Source: an uncultured Holophagaceae bacterium (GTDB lineage: Bacteria; Acidobacteriota; Holophagae; Holophagales; Holophagaceae). Taken from it: 64,000 bases of DNA. Under the pieces are notes generated by a model. The model saw nothing but the letters and a program-made list of their open reading frames with translations. It did no database searches and was not told the origin of the DNA. Location of the stretch: positions 124,001-188,000 of the forward strand of contig CAIZZF010000015.1 in NCBI GenBank assembly GCA_903937385.1. Reading direction: 5' to 3'. The position numbers and the translations under genes were made by a program. This document shows positions 1 through 9,242 of this stretch, one piece after another; the stretch's first letter is position 1; the number at the start of each line of letters is the position of its first letter.

Positions 1-62
1 GCTGATCCCGCACGCGGCCTGCTGTGCCACCCTGGAACCCAACCGCCTCAAGGATCCTGCCC

Positions 63-1559
63 GTGGGTTTCGCGCTGCTCGACTACGTCATCGTTGCCGT
101 CTACCTCATCGGTGTGACGGTCGCCGGCATCCTGATCTCCGGCCGGCAGCGCTCCTCCCGGGACTACTTCCTGGGCGGCAAGGAGATGTCCTGGTGGTCG
201 GTGGGCTTCTCCATCGTGGCCAGCGAGACCAGCACCCTGACCTTCATCAGCATCCCGGGCCTGGCCTTCACCGGGAATCTCTACTTCCTGCAGCTGGTGG
301 TCGGCTACTTCATCGGCCGGCTCATCGTCAGCGTCGTCTTCATCCCGGCCTACTACCGCGGGGACCTGGAGACCGCCTACGACTTCCTCGGTAAGCGGTT
401 CGGCCTCTCCCTCCGCCGGCTGGCCTCCTCCGTGTTCATCCTGACGCGGGTTCTCGCCTCCGGCGTCCGCCTCTTCGCGACGGCAATCCCCGTCCACCTC
501 ATCACCGGCCTGGACTACCCGACGAGCATCCTGCTCATCGGCGGGTTCACCCTCGCCTACACCTACCTGGGCGGCCTGAAGGCCGTGGTGGCCATGGACG
601 TGGTGCAGCTGTTCATCTACCTGGGCGGTGCGGTGGCGGCGATGGTGCTGATCCTCCAGCACCTGCCCCACGGGTGGTCGGACGTGGTCGCCTTCGCCAC
701 CGCCAACGGACAGAACAAGTTCGCCTTCATCAACGGCCACACAGGCACCACGCTGGCCGGTTTCCTCATGACCCCCTACACCCTGCTCGGGGGCCTGCTC
801 GGCGGCACGTTCCTGACCATGGCCTCCCACGGCACCGATCAGCTGCTGGTGCAGCGGCTCCTGGGCTGCCGGACCCGCTGGGACAGCCAGCGTGCCCTCA
901 TGCTCGACGCGACCTTCATCCTGCTCCAGTTCGGGTTCTTCCTCGTGCTGGGCCTGTGCCTCTACGCCTTCTATGGCGGGGTCACGGTCCAGCAGCTCGG
1001 GCTGAGCGCCTCGGACGAGGTCTTCCCGAAGTTCATCGTCGAGAACCTACCCACTGGCGTCGCCGGATTGGTGGTGGCCGGGGTGCTCGCCTCCGCCATG
1101 GGCACCCTGTCCTCCTCAATCAGCTCCCTGGCTTCCGCGACCTACCTGGACCTCTTCAAGGCCACGCGCTGGGGCCGCGCGCTGGATGAGCGAGGGGAAG
1201 TCCGCTGGTCCCGCATCTTCACCCTGCTCTGGGGCCTGCTGCTCATCGGCGGGGCCATGCTCTTCACGAACACCAAGAACCCAGTGGTGGAGCTGGGCCT
1301 GAAGATCGCCTCGGTGACCTATGGCGGGCTGCTGGGCACTTTCTTCCTGGGCCTCTTCTTCCGGCGGACGCAGCAGGCCGATGCCACGCTCGGCTTCATC
1401 GCCGGTCTGCTCGCCATGGTGGCGGTCCTGGCCTTCACCCGCATCGACTTCACCTGGCACACCTTCATCGGCTGCGCGGTGACGATCCTCGTTGGGAATA
1501 TCTGCAGACTCTTGCGTGAACAGTGGTTCGGCGCACCGGAGCCGAGAGCTCCTGTTTAG
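63..1559 (+). CDS. Sodium:solute symporter (SSS family)
   Basis: Integral inner-membrane protein of about 498 residues with a dozen or more hydrophobic helices. The N-terminal half carries the SSS-type segment SSRDYFLGGKEMSWW followed by a Ser/Thr-rich helix (ASETSTLTFIS), as in Na+-coupled solute carriers. I chose the GTG at 63 because AGGA at 51-54 lies 8 nt upstream and translation begins MGFALLDYVIV, the usual start of the first helix. A GTG at 24 in the same frame would add 13 residues, and a TGA at 3-5 blocks any longer form. The substrate cannot be read from sequence. The downstream TonB receptor and glyoxylate genes hint at uptake of a small organic acid or amide, which is inference. 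Confidence 0.85.
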   Translation: MGFALLDYVIVAVYLIGVTVAGILISGRQRSSRDYFLGGKEMSWWSVGFSIVASETSTLTFISIPGLAFTGNLYFLQLVVGYFIGRLIVSVVFIPAYYRGDLETAYDFLGKRFGLSLRRLASSVFILTRVLASGVRLFATAIPVHLITGLDYPTSILLIGGFTLAYTYLGGLKAVVAMDVVQLFIYLGGAVAAMVLILQHLPHGWSDVVAFATANGQNKFAFINGHTGTTLAGFLMTPYTLLGGLLGGTFLTMASHGTDQLLVQRLLGCRTRWDSQRALMLDATFILLQFGFFLVLGLCLYAFYGGVTVQQLGLSASDEVFPKFIVENLPTGVAGLVVAGVLASAMGTLSSSISSLASATYLDLFKATRWGRALDERGEVRWSRIFTLLWGLLLIGGAMLFTNTKNPVVELGLKIASVTYGGLLGTFFLGLFFRRTQQADATLGFIAGLLAMVAVLAFTRIDFTWHTFIGCAVTILVGNICRLLREQWFGAPEPRAPV

Positions 1560-1662
1560 ACAATTTCTTTCACCATCTCCACCCACCCCCTTCACCCTGA
1601 TACGAGAAAGACGAGAAATGAGAATTCGTCTCACTTGGCCCTTCAGTTTTTTCGATCCAAAA

Positions 1663-1690
1663 GACCTAACCTGACGTATACAGTTAGGTC
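1663..1690. promoter_or_regulatory. Inverted repeat with -10-like box, probable operator
   Basis: A perfect 8-bp inverted repeat, GACCTAAC (1663-1670) and GTTAGGTC (1683-1690), has a 12-nt spacer that contains TATACA (1677-1682), a plausible -10 element. A repressor dimer bound here would cover the promoter of the TonB-receptor gene, whose ribosome site is at 1748-1753. No T-tract follows, so a terminator for the symporter is less likely. The rest of 1560-1759 shows nothing else recognisable. Confidence 0.5.
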
Positions 1691-1759
1691 AGAGATTCCT
1701 ATTTCCAACTCATGAGGGGCCACAATTTACCACCCTCAGGTCCTATTAAGGAGAAAGTG

Positions 1760-4735
1760 ATGCAGAAGCGGTACTGGAGTGCCTTGGCGCTCACACTTGT
1801 GGCTCTACCGGCCATGGCCCAGCAGTCAGGATCCATCTCCGGCAAGCTGACGGGGAAGCAGGGGCAGGCCCTCGCCGGGGTTCGCATCGATGTGACCGGC
1901 AACGTGCTGCCTCAGCCCCGGCGGGTCACCACGAACGAGGCGGGCGACTACCGGCTGCCGTTCCTGCCTCCCGGCGAATACGTCCTCACCTACACGCAGG
2001 CCGACAAGGCCACCCAGAAGCGCGGCATCACGGTCGTCCTCGGCCAGAACACCACCGCCAACGTGACCCTGCTGGACGCGACGGTCGTCGGCGCCCAGGT
2101 GGAAGTCGTGGCCGACAAGGCCAGCCTGGTGGATGCCACCTCGGCTGAGCTCAAGACCTCCTTCAGTTCCGAGACCATGAACGCCCTCCCCGTGGGCCAG
2201 GACTATCGCGATCTGGTCAAGCTCATCCCCGGTGTCATGTACACCCAGGATGCGGTCCGCGGCCCCAGTGCCGGCGGCAGCGGCCAGGACAACGTGCACC
2301 AGTTCGACGGTGTGAACGTCAACCTGCCGATGTATGGAACGATGTCCTCCCAGCCTTCGGGCCACGACATCGACCAGATCACCATCAGCAAGGGCGGCGC
2401 CGATGCCGTCGGGTTCAACCGCTCCGCGGGCTACAGCATCAACTCCATCAGCAAGTCCGGCACCAACGCCCTGACGGGGGAGCTCTCCTATCAGACCCTC
2501 CCGAACAGCCTGGTGGCCAAGCGCAACTACACCTCGGCCGCCATCTACGAGCAGACGAAGACCTACGCGGTCCTCAATGTGGGCGGGCCCATCCTGACGG
2601 ACAAGCTCTTCTACTTCCTCTCCTTCTACCGGCCCACGGTCAGCCAGCAGAACAGCGCCAACAACTACGGAACCACCCCCGACTACTCGGAGACCCGGAA
2701 GGAGTACTTCGGCAAGCTGACCTACGCCCCGACCCAGAACATCCTGATCCACGCCAGCCTGCGTGATTCCGATGACACGGTCAACCACTCGGGCTACGGT
2801 GGCTCTGCCTATGCGGACACCACCGGCCAGGGCGGCAACACCAAGATGAAGATCGCCACCCTGGAGGCCACCTGGAATGTGACCCCCAACAGCTTCCTCA
2901 ACTTCAAGACCACCAACTTCATCTTCAAGAGCGCCGACCATCCGGACTATCTCTCCAGCGCCGTGCCCTCCTTCACGGGCAACCTGGATGTGACGTCCCT
3001 CAACACCCAGGGCCAGTTCAAGGTGCCGGTCCCCGGCACCACCGCCCAGGCCGCCTATAACGCCTTCGTCGCACCGCTCATCACCAAGTATGGCTACCTG
3101 AACAGCGCGGGCGTCGCCACTGGCGGCGGCTATGTCGGTGGCTACAACCAGATCAACAACCAGAACTTCTTCCGCCGTAACTACGAGCTGGCCTACGACG
3201 CCACCTGGGGCGCCTCGGTGACCCACACCTTCCACGCCGGGGTCCAGTGGTCCAAGGAGATGGAAGATCTCTACCGCGTCTCCAACGGCTGGGGCCTCAT
3301 CACCACGGTGGGCGCCTACACAACCAGCCCCTCGACTTCGCCCAACACTCTGTCCCCCTACTACTTCGTGGCGGCCGTGAACCAGCAGGGCATCTCCGGA
3401 GTGCCCACCATCCACTCCGAATACGAGACCCTGAACTACGAGCTCAACGACAAGATCAAATGGAACAAGTTCACCTTCAATGTGGGCTTGGTCATTAGCA
3501 ACGACAAGCTCTACGGGTCGGGCCTCCGCGAGGATCCCAGCACGGTCTCTGGCTACGTCCAGGCGCGCGGCAACAAGTACCTGGAACATGAGATCAAGGC
3601 CGCTGATACCCTCCAGCCCCGCCTGGGCATCACCTACAACTACGCCAAGGAAGACACGGTCTACGCCAACTACGCGCGCTTTGTCCCTTCCGTGTCCTCC
3701 CTGCCCCGCGCCTCCTCCTGGGACCGCAACCTGGCCGCGACTGTGAACGTCTACTTCGACGCCACCGGCCGCCAGGTGGATCACTCGGTGGATGCCTCTT
3801 CCACCGGCAAGCTCTGGCAGGCGAACATGAAGCCCCGCCACACGGATGAGTTCCTCATCGGCACCACCAAGGATCTTGGCGATGGCTTGAGCGGACGCCT
3901 CTACGGCCGCTACCGGCACAGCGTGAACTTCTGGGAAGACACCAACAACGGTGCCCGAGTCATGTTCGCCACGCCCACCGGCATCCCCAAGGACTACTAC
4001 ATCCCCAACCTGAACGTGATGCTGAACCAGCTTCAGGGTCAGGCCCTCAGCCTGGCGAACCAGAACAACGCCTTCGTCGTGGCCCAGCTCGACAATGCCT
4101 TCACCAAGTACTACGAAGCCTGCATGGAACTCGAGTGGAAGGGCACCAACGCCTACGTGAACCTGTCCTACTCCTGGAGCCACTACTACGGCAACTTCGA
4201 CCAGGACAACTCCTCGACCACCACCGCCAACGACTCCAACGTCTTCGTCGGCTCCTCCAACATCGGGGACGACTGGGGCCGCCAGGTCTGGAACAACAAG
4301 TACGGCAACCTGTCCGGCGACCGCCGGCACAAGGTGAAGCTCTTCGGCACCTACAAGTTCTTCTGGCAGGGTCAGCTGGGCGTCTTCCTCAACTACCAGT
4401 CCGGCCAGCCCTGGCAGTACCAGGACTACGCGTTCGCAGGCTACGCCGCGGACAAGGCTGCGGAGAACCTGAACAGCACCAGCGACACCAACCGCTACGC
4501 CGAGTCCGCCGGGTCGCACGTCACGGCGCCCCACTACTTCATGGACCTGAGCTACACCCAGATCTTCTGGAAAACCAAGCGCTTCAAGCTGGAAGGCATG
4601 GTCGACGTCTACAACGTGTTCAACAAGCAGACGGGCTACAACATCCAGAGCAGCGTGCACTCGGCCAACCCCGGCCTGGCCCAGACGTTCTACTCACCCC
4701 GCCGCACCCAGCTGGGCGTGCGGTTCCTGTTCTAG
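1760..4735 (+). CDS. TonB-dependent receptor with N-terminal carboxypeptidase-regulatory domain (Oar-like)
   Basis: Outer-membrane protein of 991 residues. A signal peptide (MQKRYWSALALTLVALPAMA, cleavage after residue 20) is followed by a carboxypeptidase-regulatory-like beta-sandwich (about 25-110, GSISGKLTGKQGQALAGV...), a plug-like domain (about 125-235) and a long aromatic-rich beta-barrel ending in Phe (GVRFLF), as outer-membrane proteins do. The ATG at 1760 is chosen over the upstream in-frame start at 1712 because AAGGAG lies at 1748-1753 and the signal peptide begins there. This architecture is typical of Acidobacteriota and Bacteroidota receptors for large or scarce substrates. A strong terminator follows, so it appears to be a single-gene unit under the inverted-repeat promoter. 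Confidence 0.9.
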   Translation: MQKRYWSALALTLVALPAMAQQSGSISGKLTGKQGQALAGVRIDVTGNVLPQPRRVTTNEAGDYRLPFLPPGEYVLTYTQADKATQKRGITVVLGQNTTANVTLLDATVVGAQVEVVADKASLVDATSAELKTSFSSETMNALPVGQDYRDLVKLIPGVMYTQDAVRGPSAGGSGQDNVHQFDGVNVNLPMYGTMSSQPSGHDIDQITISKGGADAVGFNRSAGYSINSISKSGTNALTGELSYQTLPNSLVAKRNYTSAAIYEQTKTYAVLNVGGPILTDKLFYFLSFYRPTVSQQNSANNYGTTPDYSETRKEYFGKLTYAPTQNILIHASLRDSDDTVNHSGYGGSAYADTTGQGGNTKMKIATLEATWNVTPNSFLNFKTTNFIFKSADHPDYLSSAVPSFTGNLDVTSLNTQGQFKVPVPGTTAQAAYNAFVAPLITKYGYLNSAGVATGGGYVGGYNQINNQNFFRRNYELAYDATWGASVTHTFHAGVQWSKEMEDLYRVSNGWGLITTVGAYTTSPSTSPNTLSPYYFVAAVNQQGISGVPTIHSEYETLNYELNDKIKWNKFTFNVGLVISNDKLYGSGLREDPSTVSGYVQARGNKYLEHEIKAADTLQPRLGITYNYAKEDTVYANYARFVPSVSSLPRASSWDRNLAATVNVYFDATGRQVDHSVDASSTGKLWQANMKPRHTDEFLIGTTKDLGDGLSGRLYGRYRHSVNFWEDTNNGARVMFATPTGIPKDYYIPNLNVMLNQLQGQALSLANQNNAFVVAQLDNAFTKYYEACMELEWKGTNAYVNLSYSWSHYYGNFDQDNSSTTTANDSNVFVGSSNIGDDWGRQVWNNKYGNLSGDRRHKVKLFGTYKFFWQGQLGVFLNYQSGQPWQYQDYAFAGYAADKAAENLNSTSDTNRYAESAGSHVTAPHYFMDLSYTQIFWKTKRFKLEGMVDVYNVFNKQTGYNIQSSVHSANPGLAQTFYSPRRTQLGVRFLF

Positions 4736-4768
4736 CGAATACCGAGGGGCTCCGGCCTCTCCTGTCCC

Positions 4769-4798
4769 AGAAAAGGGCGGCGAAAGCCGCCCTTTTCT
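4769..4798. terminator. Rho-independent terminator
   Basis: Perfect 13-bp stem AGAAAAGGGCGGC / GCCGCCCTTTTCT with a GAAA tetraloop, immediately after the TonB-receptor gene. The A-rich base on one side and T-rich base on the other would let it work in both directions. Confidence 0.9.
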
Positions 4799-4944
4799 AT
4801 GCTGGAGGTAGGATTAGAGGGGCAAGCAGAGCCCTTCTCGGGAAGCGTCCTGGCCCACCCCACCGCCTCCCCAGGAATTCCTTTCTTGATGGGCTTGTAT
4901 TCAAAGGTCATCAGGTCCAGCCTTAGGGCCTTAGGAGGTGCCTC

Positions 4945-5352
4945 ATGCTGGCTTATGCCCCTGGGGATCTGAAAGGCCTGATCGACTCCACCCCTGGCGA
5001 GAGTGTTCTCGTCCACTTGGCAGAGCATCACGCGGGTCGGACCCTGCCGGATACCGGGGTGGACAGCCACCTGGCCTTCGATAGCCCGCGAGCCCAGATG
5101 ATGATCCGCACCCTCGTCAAGGGCTCCACCATCGCGGCCCACTTCCATACCGTCTGCGACGAGGTCGTGGTCATCACCGGAGGGCGGGGCGAGCTCCTGA
5201 TCAATGGCACGTGGATCCCTGTCAAGGTCGGCGACGTCCATGTGTGCCCCCGGGGCGTCGTCCACAGCACCAAGGCCCCGGAGGAGGGCCTCCAGTTCCT
5301 TTCGATCTTCTCTCCGCATCTGCCGACCGGCACCGACATCAACTGGCTCTGA
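4945..5352 (+). CDS. Small cupin-domain protein
   Basis: A 135-residue single-cupin protein. Motif 1 is visible as AAHFHTVCDEVVVITGGRGE, with the HxH-E metal ligands, and motif 2 as GDVHVCPRGVVHS, so one metal-binding beta-barrel fills the chain. The ATG is set by AGGAGG at 4933-4938. It sits 21 nt before the glyoxylate-type aminotransferase and is probably co-transcribed with it. Single cupins next to amino-acid or ureide enzymes act as isomerases, lyases or ligand sensors, but nothing here fixes the substrate. The region between the terminator at 4798 and this start holds only the presumed promoter, which I could not place. Confidence 0.8.
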   Translation: MLAYAPGDLKGLIDSTPGESVLVHLAEHHAGRTLPDTGVDSHLAFDSPRAQMMIRTLVKGSTIAAHFHTVCDEVVVITGGRGELLINGTWIPVKVGDVHVCPRGVVHSTKAPEEGLQFLSIFSPHLPTGTDINWL

Positions 5353-5373
5353 GCCCTCTCTGGAGAATCTGCC

Positions 5374-6525
5374 ATGACCGCACTGCTTCCCAACGTCGAC
5401 CCGGATGGACTGCTGGAATTCTCGGTGGTCTACACCGACCGCTCCCTGAACCACATGTCCAAGAAGTTCCAGCAGGTCATGCGGGAGATGAACCGCATCC
5501 TGACCCAGGTCTACCACGCTCCGACTGCCGTGATCGTGCCTGGCGGCGGCACCTACGGCATGGAGGCCGTGGCCCGGCAGTTCGCCACGGGCAAGAAGGC
5601 CCTGGTGATCCGGGACGGCTTCTTCAGCTTCCGCTGGACCCAGATCTTTGACATGGGCGGCATTCCCTCCTCCCACGTCGTGCTCAAGGCCCGCCGCGTC
5701 GGCACCGGCCCGCAGGCGCCCTGGGTGCCCACCCCCATCGCCGAGGTGGTCGCCGCCATCGCCGCGGAGAAGCCCGAGCTGGTCATCGCGCCCCACGTGG
5801 AGACCGCCGCCGGCATCATCCTCCCCGATAGCTACATCAAGGCCGCGGCCGATGCGGCCCATGCGGTCGGCGGGCTGTTCGTCCTGGACTGCATCGCCTC
5901 CGGCTGCATGTGGGTCGACATGGAGGCCCTGGGCGTCGACGTGCTGGTGAGCGCCCCCCAGAAGGGGTGGAGCGGCACGCCCTGCGCCGCCATGGTCATG
6001 CTCTCCGAGCGGGCCAAGGCCGTGATGGCGACCACCACCAGCACCAGCTTTGCGGCCGACCTCAAGAAGTGGTCCGCGATCATGGATGCCTACCTGGCCG
6101 GCGGCCACGCCTACCACGCCACCATGCCCACGGACAGCCTCACCCGGGACTGCGCCGTGATGCAGGAGATGGAGGCCTACGGCTTCGAGAAGCTGCGGGC
6201 GGAGCAGGCAGAACTGGGCGCCAAGACCCGCATCCTGCTCGAGAGCTGCGGCCTGCCCAGTGTGGCCGCCGAAGGCTTCAAGGCCCCGGGCGTGGTGGTC
6301 AGCTACACCACGGATCCCGAAGTCCAGAACGGCAAGAAGTTCCTCGCCGCGGGCCTGCAGGTGGCCGCCGGCGTGCCGCTGCAGTGCGATGAGCCAGCGG
6401 ACTTCATGACCTTCCGCGTCGGCCTCTTCGGCCTGGAGAAGCTCCACAACGTGGACCGCACCGTGGCCAGCCTGGCCACCGCCCTGACCGCGGTCGGCCT
6501 CCGCGAGGCCGTCGCCGCGCGCTAA
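5374..6525 (+). CDS. Class V PLP-dependent aminotransferase (alanine/serine-glyoxylate type)
   Basis: A 383-residue fold-type I PLP enzyme. The Schiff-base lysine is K197 in SAPQKGWSG and the cofactor-binding Asp is D172 in LDCIAS. The N-terminal FSVVYTDRSLNHMS and the C-terminal GVPLQCDE...FRVGLFG match the alanine-glyoxylate aminotransferase-like proteins known from Vibrio and Alteromonas relatives. The likely reaction is amino transfer to glyoxylate, giving glycine. This fits the convergent glcDEF operon, which makes glyoxylate from glycolate. Ureidoglycine-glyoxylate or phosphonate transaminase activity cannot be excluded. A start with GGAGA upstream follows the cupin gene directly. Confidence 0.85.
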   Translation: MTALLPNVDPDGLLEFSVVYTDRSLNHMSKKFQQVMREMNRILTQVYHAPTAVIVPGGGTYGMEAVARQFATGKKALVIRDGFFSFRWTQIFDMGGIPSSHVVLKARRVGTGPQAPWVPTPIAEVVAAIAAEKPELVIAPHVETAAGIILPDSYIKAAADAAHAVGGLFVLDCIASGCMWVDMEALGVDVLVSAPQKGWSGTPCAAMVMLSERAKAVMATTTSTSFAADLKKWSAIMDAYLAGGHAYHATMPTDSLTRDCAVMQEMEAYGFEKLRAEQAELGAKTRILLESCGLPSVAAEGFKAPGVVVSYTTDPEVQNGKKFLAAGLQVAAGVPLQCDEPADFMTFRVGLFGLEKLHNVDRTVASLATALTAVGLREAVAAR

Positions 6526-6540
6526 GAGCGCAGTTCCCAG

Positions 6541-6570
6541 AGAAACGCCCGGCAACAGCCGGGCGTTTCT
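6541..6570. terminator. Bidirectional terminator between convergent genes
   Basis: Perfect 13-bp stem AGAAACGCCCGGC / GCCGGGCGTTTCT with an AACA loop, lying between the ends of the aminotransferase gene (+) and glcF (-). Confidence 0.9.
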
Positions 6571-6595
6571 CTGGCTGCCAATGCCTTGGAGTAGC

Positions 6596-7870
6596 TTACT
6601 CCGCCGCCTGATAAGCCTCGTCGAGCACCTGGCTCAGGTGCCGGACCCGCAGGCCGAGGCCGTTGCTCCGGGAGCCATAGTCCAGGTGCATCATGCAGGC
6701 CGGACACTCCGTGACCAGCACCTGGGCGCCGGTCTTGGCCACGTTCCCCATCTTCCGGTCCAGGACGCCCTTGGCCTCCGTGTGGTGCCGAAAGGTGTAG
6801 CTGCCTGCGGCACCGCAGCACCAGTCGGCCTCGGGCAGCTCCTTGTAGGTCATGCCGGGGATCGCCTTCAGCAGCTTCCGGGGCTGCGCCGTGATCTTGG
6901 AGAAGCGGTTGGAGAGGTGGCAGGGGTCGTGGTAGGTGACCGTTCCAGCCAGCGCACCCATGGCCGCGCCCGTATCGGCGGCTACCAGGAACTCGCTGAA
7001 GCTGCGCACCTTCTTCGCCAGGGCTTCCGCCTTCCCCGCGTAGTCGGGATCGTCCTTCAGCAGCTCGGCATACTCCTTCAGGAAGGAGCTGCAGCTCCCG
7101 CACTCGGAGACGATGGCGTCGAAGGCCAGGGCCTCGGCCATGCGGTCCACGTTCTTCCGGGCGATGTCCCGGGCGGCATCGAGGTCCCCGTAGGAGTGGG
7201 CGGGACGGCCACAGCAGGTGTTGTTCAGCACCGTGGTCTCACAGCCGTTCCGCGCCAGGACGCGCAGGGTGGCAGCCACCACCTCGGGGTACTGGAAGCT
7301 GAGGCCGCAGGAGACGAAGTAGCCCACCCGGTGGAGGACCTTCTCGGGCTTCGGAACCTGGGCCTGCTCGCCGCGCAGGAAGGGGAGCCCGTCCATGGGC
7401 GGGAGGACCTGGATGGCGCTCCTCAGCTGCCTGCCCGTGGCACCGCCCGTAACTTTCTGGGCCGCGGCGGCGAACCCGTGGCGCTTGGCCCAGAGCGCCA
7501 TGCGGCCGGCGCTCTCGAGCTTGCCGCTGTCCGAGAGGATCTTCCGGAAGAGGAGCTTCCGCCAGGCGGGCTGGCCGTGGCGCTTGAGGTAGGCGTGGCG
7601 CATGGCCGTGACGATCACATCGGTCTTGATGCCGGGGAAGCAGTGGGCCGTGCAGCCCCGGCAGAGGAGGCAGTCCTCCAGGGCGTCGATCACCTCGGGG
7701 CCCAGCTCCATGTTGCCGAGGATGAGGCTGCGGGCGATGGACTGGCGGCCCCGGGCCAGGGAGTGTTCCTCGCCGCTGACGCGGAAGACTGGACAGCCCG
7801 CCTGGCAGAAACCGCAGCGGTTGCACTGGGCGATGGTGTCGAAGAGGGGAAGCAGTTCAGGGGTCGCCAT
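6596..7870 (-). CDS. glcF: Glycolate oxidase iron-sulfur subunit GlcF
   Basis: A 424-residue subunit that passes electrons from the flavin subunits. Two 4Fe-4S motifs are at C16-C19-C22-C26 (CNRCGFCQAGCP) and C67-C70-C73-C77 (CLLCRGCTAHCFP). Two CCG domains follow, with NTCCGRP and DWCCGAAG plus ECPACMMH, as in the GlcF/heterodisulfide-reductase D family. The ATG at 7870 is preferred because upstream in-frame residues are low-complexity, and because it leaves 13 nt after glcE. It is the last gene of the glcD-glcE-glcF operon. Confidence 0.93.
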   Translation of the reverse strand: MATPELLPLFDTIAQCNRCGFCQAGCPVFRVSGEEHSLARGRQSIARSLILGNMELGPEVIDALEDCLLCRGCTAHCFPGIKTDVIVTAMRHAYLKRHGQPAWRKLLFRKILSDSGKLESAGRMALWAKRHGFAAAAQKVTGGATGRQLRSAIQVLPPMDGLPFLRGEQAQVPKPEKVLHRVGYFVSCGLSFQYPEVVAATLRVLARNGCETTVLNNTCCGRPAHSYGDLDAARDIARKNVDRMAEALAFDAIVSECGSCSSFLKEYAELLKDDPDYAGKAEALAKKVRSFSEFLVAADTGAAMGALAGTVTYHDPCHLSNRFSKITAQPRKLLKAIPGMTYKELPEADWCCGAAGSYTFRHHTEAKGVLDRKMGNVAKTGAQVLVTECPACMMHLDYGSRSNGLGLRVRHLSQVLDEAYQAAE

Positions 7871-7883
7871 GGGTGCCTCGCGA

Positions 7884-9242
7884 TCACATTCCGCCCAGGA
7901 AACGCCCCGGGCTGCAGAGGTCCTGGGGGTCGAACTCGGCCTTGATGCGCCGCATGGTGGCGAAGCTGGAACCGGGCTTGCCCCAGGCCTCCACCCGGGC
8001 CTTGAACCGGGGCGGCGCCTGCAGCAGGACCAGACTCCCGCCAACGCCCACCGCCTCTTCCCGGAGGGCCTCGGTGACAGCGGCCAGGCCCGCCAGGGCC
8101 CCCGCCTCGGTCAGGTCGTCCCCGGGCAGCAGGGCGGCACACACGAGACCGCTGCCCGCGTGGGCGGTGACAGTGGCGGCCAGACCCTGGGCCGCGGCCC
8201 GAGTCCGCGCCGAGGCCAGCATGCTGGCGGTCCGGGCGATGGGCACGGCCAGCTGGCAGACCACGCGCTTGGGATCAGGGGCGCCTCCGCCCTGGACGTT
8301 GGTGATGGCGGTCCAGGCCTGGTCTGATTCAGCCTCCCGGAAGGTCTTGGCGTGACCTGCCCGGCTGGCCACCATGGCCTCCAGGTCGCGCACCTGCCGG
8401 TCCACGGTGGACTGGCTGCCCGAGAAACCCGCCACCAGGGTGAAGGTGCCACGGCTAGCCAGGCCCAGCACCGGCTGCAGCAGGTCTGCGGCGGCGGGGT
8501 CCAGCAGCTCCAGGGCCTCGGGCAGCAGGAAGGAGGCCTGCACCTCCTCCAGGACCGCCGCAGCCTCGGCGAAGCCCGTGAAGGCACCCAGTACCGTGGC
8601 CCGGCACACGGGCATGGGCAGCAGCTTCACTGTGACCTCGGTGATGATGCCGAGGGTCCCGAAGCTCTGGATGAAGAGCTTGTTCATGTCATAGCCGGAG
8701 ACGTTCTTGATGACCCGGCCGCCGCAGTGGATGCGCGTGCCATCCGGCAGCACCACCCGCAGGCCGAGCACCCAGTCCCGGGCCGTGCCGTGGAGCAGGC
8801 GGCAGGGGCCGCTCTGGTTCGCGGCCACCAGCCCCCCCAGGGTGACCCGGTCCGCGTCCGGCGGATCCAGGGGGAGCCGCTCCCGCCGCTCGGCCACGAG
8901 GGCCTGGAGGCGGCCCAGGGGCATGCCGGCCTCCACGGTGATGCAGAGGTTGTCGGGATCGAACTCCACCACCCGGTCCAGGCGCTCGAGTCTGACGACG
9001 ACGTCCAGCCGCCGGGGCGGGTTGCCCATGGCCATGGCGGTACCGCCGCCCCAGGGCACCAGGGCGGCGCGGGCCTCGGCGCAGGCCGCGACGACCTCGG
9101 AGACCTCGTGCTGGGTGCCCGGACGCACCACCAGCGCGGGGACCATGCCATCGACGGCGTAGGGGGCCCCGTCCGCCGTGACGTTCTCCTCTCCCACCCG
9201 AGCCGCAAGCCGCTCCCGGAGGACCGCGAGGTCACTGGGCAT
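7884..9242 (-). CDS. glcE: Glycolate oxidase FAD-binding subunit GlcE
   Basis: A 452-residue FAD-binding oxidoreductase of the vanillyl-alcohol-oxidase fold. FAD-binding elements are PWGGGTAMAMG near the N-terminus, then LGGLVAANQSGPCRLLHG and GGRVIKNVSGYDMNKL. E. coli GlcE is near 350 residues, so this one is longer and resembles the second flavoprotein of glycolate/lactate oxidases in environmental bacteria. Its start overlaps the end of glcD by 11 bp, consistent with translational coupling. Confidence 0.88.
   Translation of the reverse strand: MPSDLAVLRERLAARVGEENVTADGAPYAVDGMVPALVVRPGTQHEVSEVVAACAEARAALVPWGGGTAMAMGNPPRRLDVVVRLERLDRVVEFDPDNLCITVEAGMPLGRLQALVAERRERLPLDPPDADRVTLGGLVAANQSGPCRLLHGTARDWVLGLRVVLPDGTRIHCGGRVIKNVSGYDMNKLFIQSFGTLGIITEVTVKLLPMPVCRATVLGAFTGFAEAAAVLEEVQASFLLPEALELLDPAAADLLQPVLGLASRGTFTLVAGFSGSQSTVDRQVRDLEAMVASRAGHAKTFREAESDQAWTAITNVQGGGAPDPKRVVCQLAVPIARTASMLASARTRAAAQGLAATVTAHAGSGLVCAALLPGDDLTEAGALAGLAAVTEALREEAVGVGGSLVLLQAPPRFKARVEAWGKPGSSFATMRRIKAEFDPQDLCSPGRFLGGM

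Noticed and set aside
1826-4660. A 944-residue open frame antisense to the TonB receptor
   Set aside because: Its Gly/Val/His-rich composition, lack of domains and strict overlap with a well-supported gene show it to be a GC-driven shadow.
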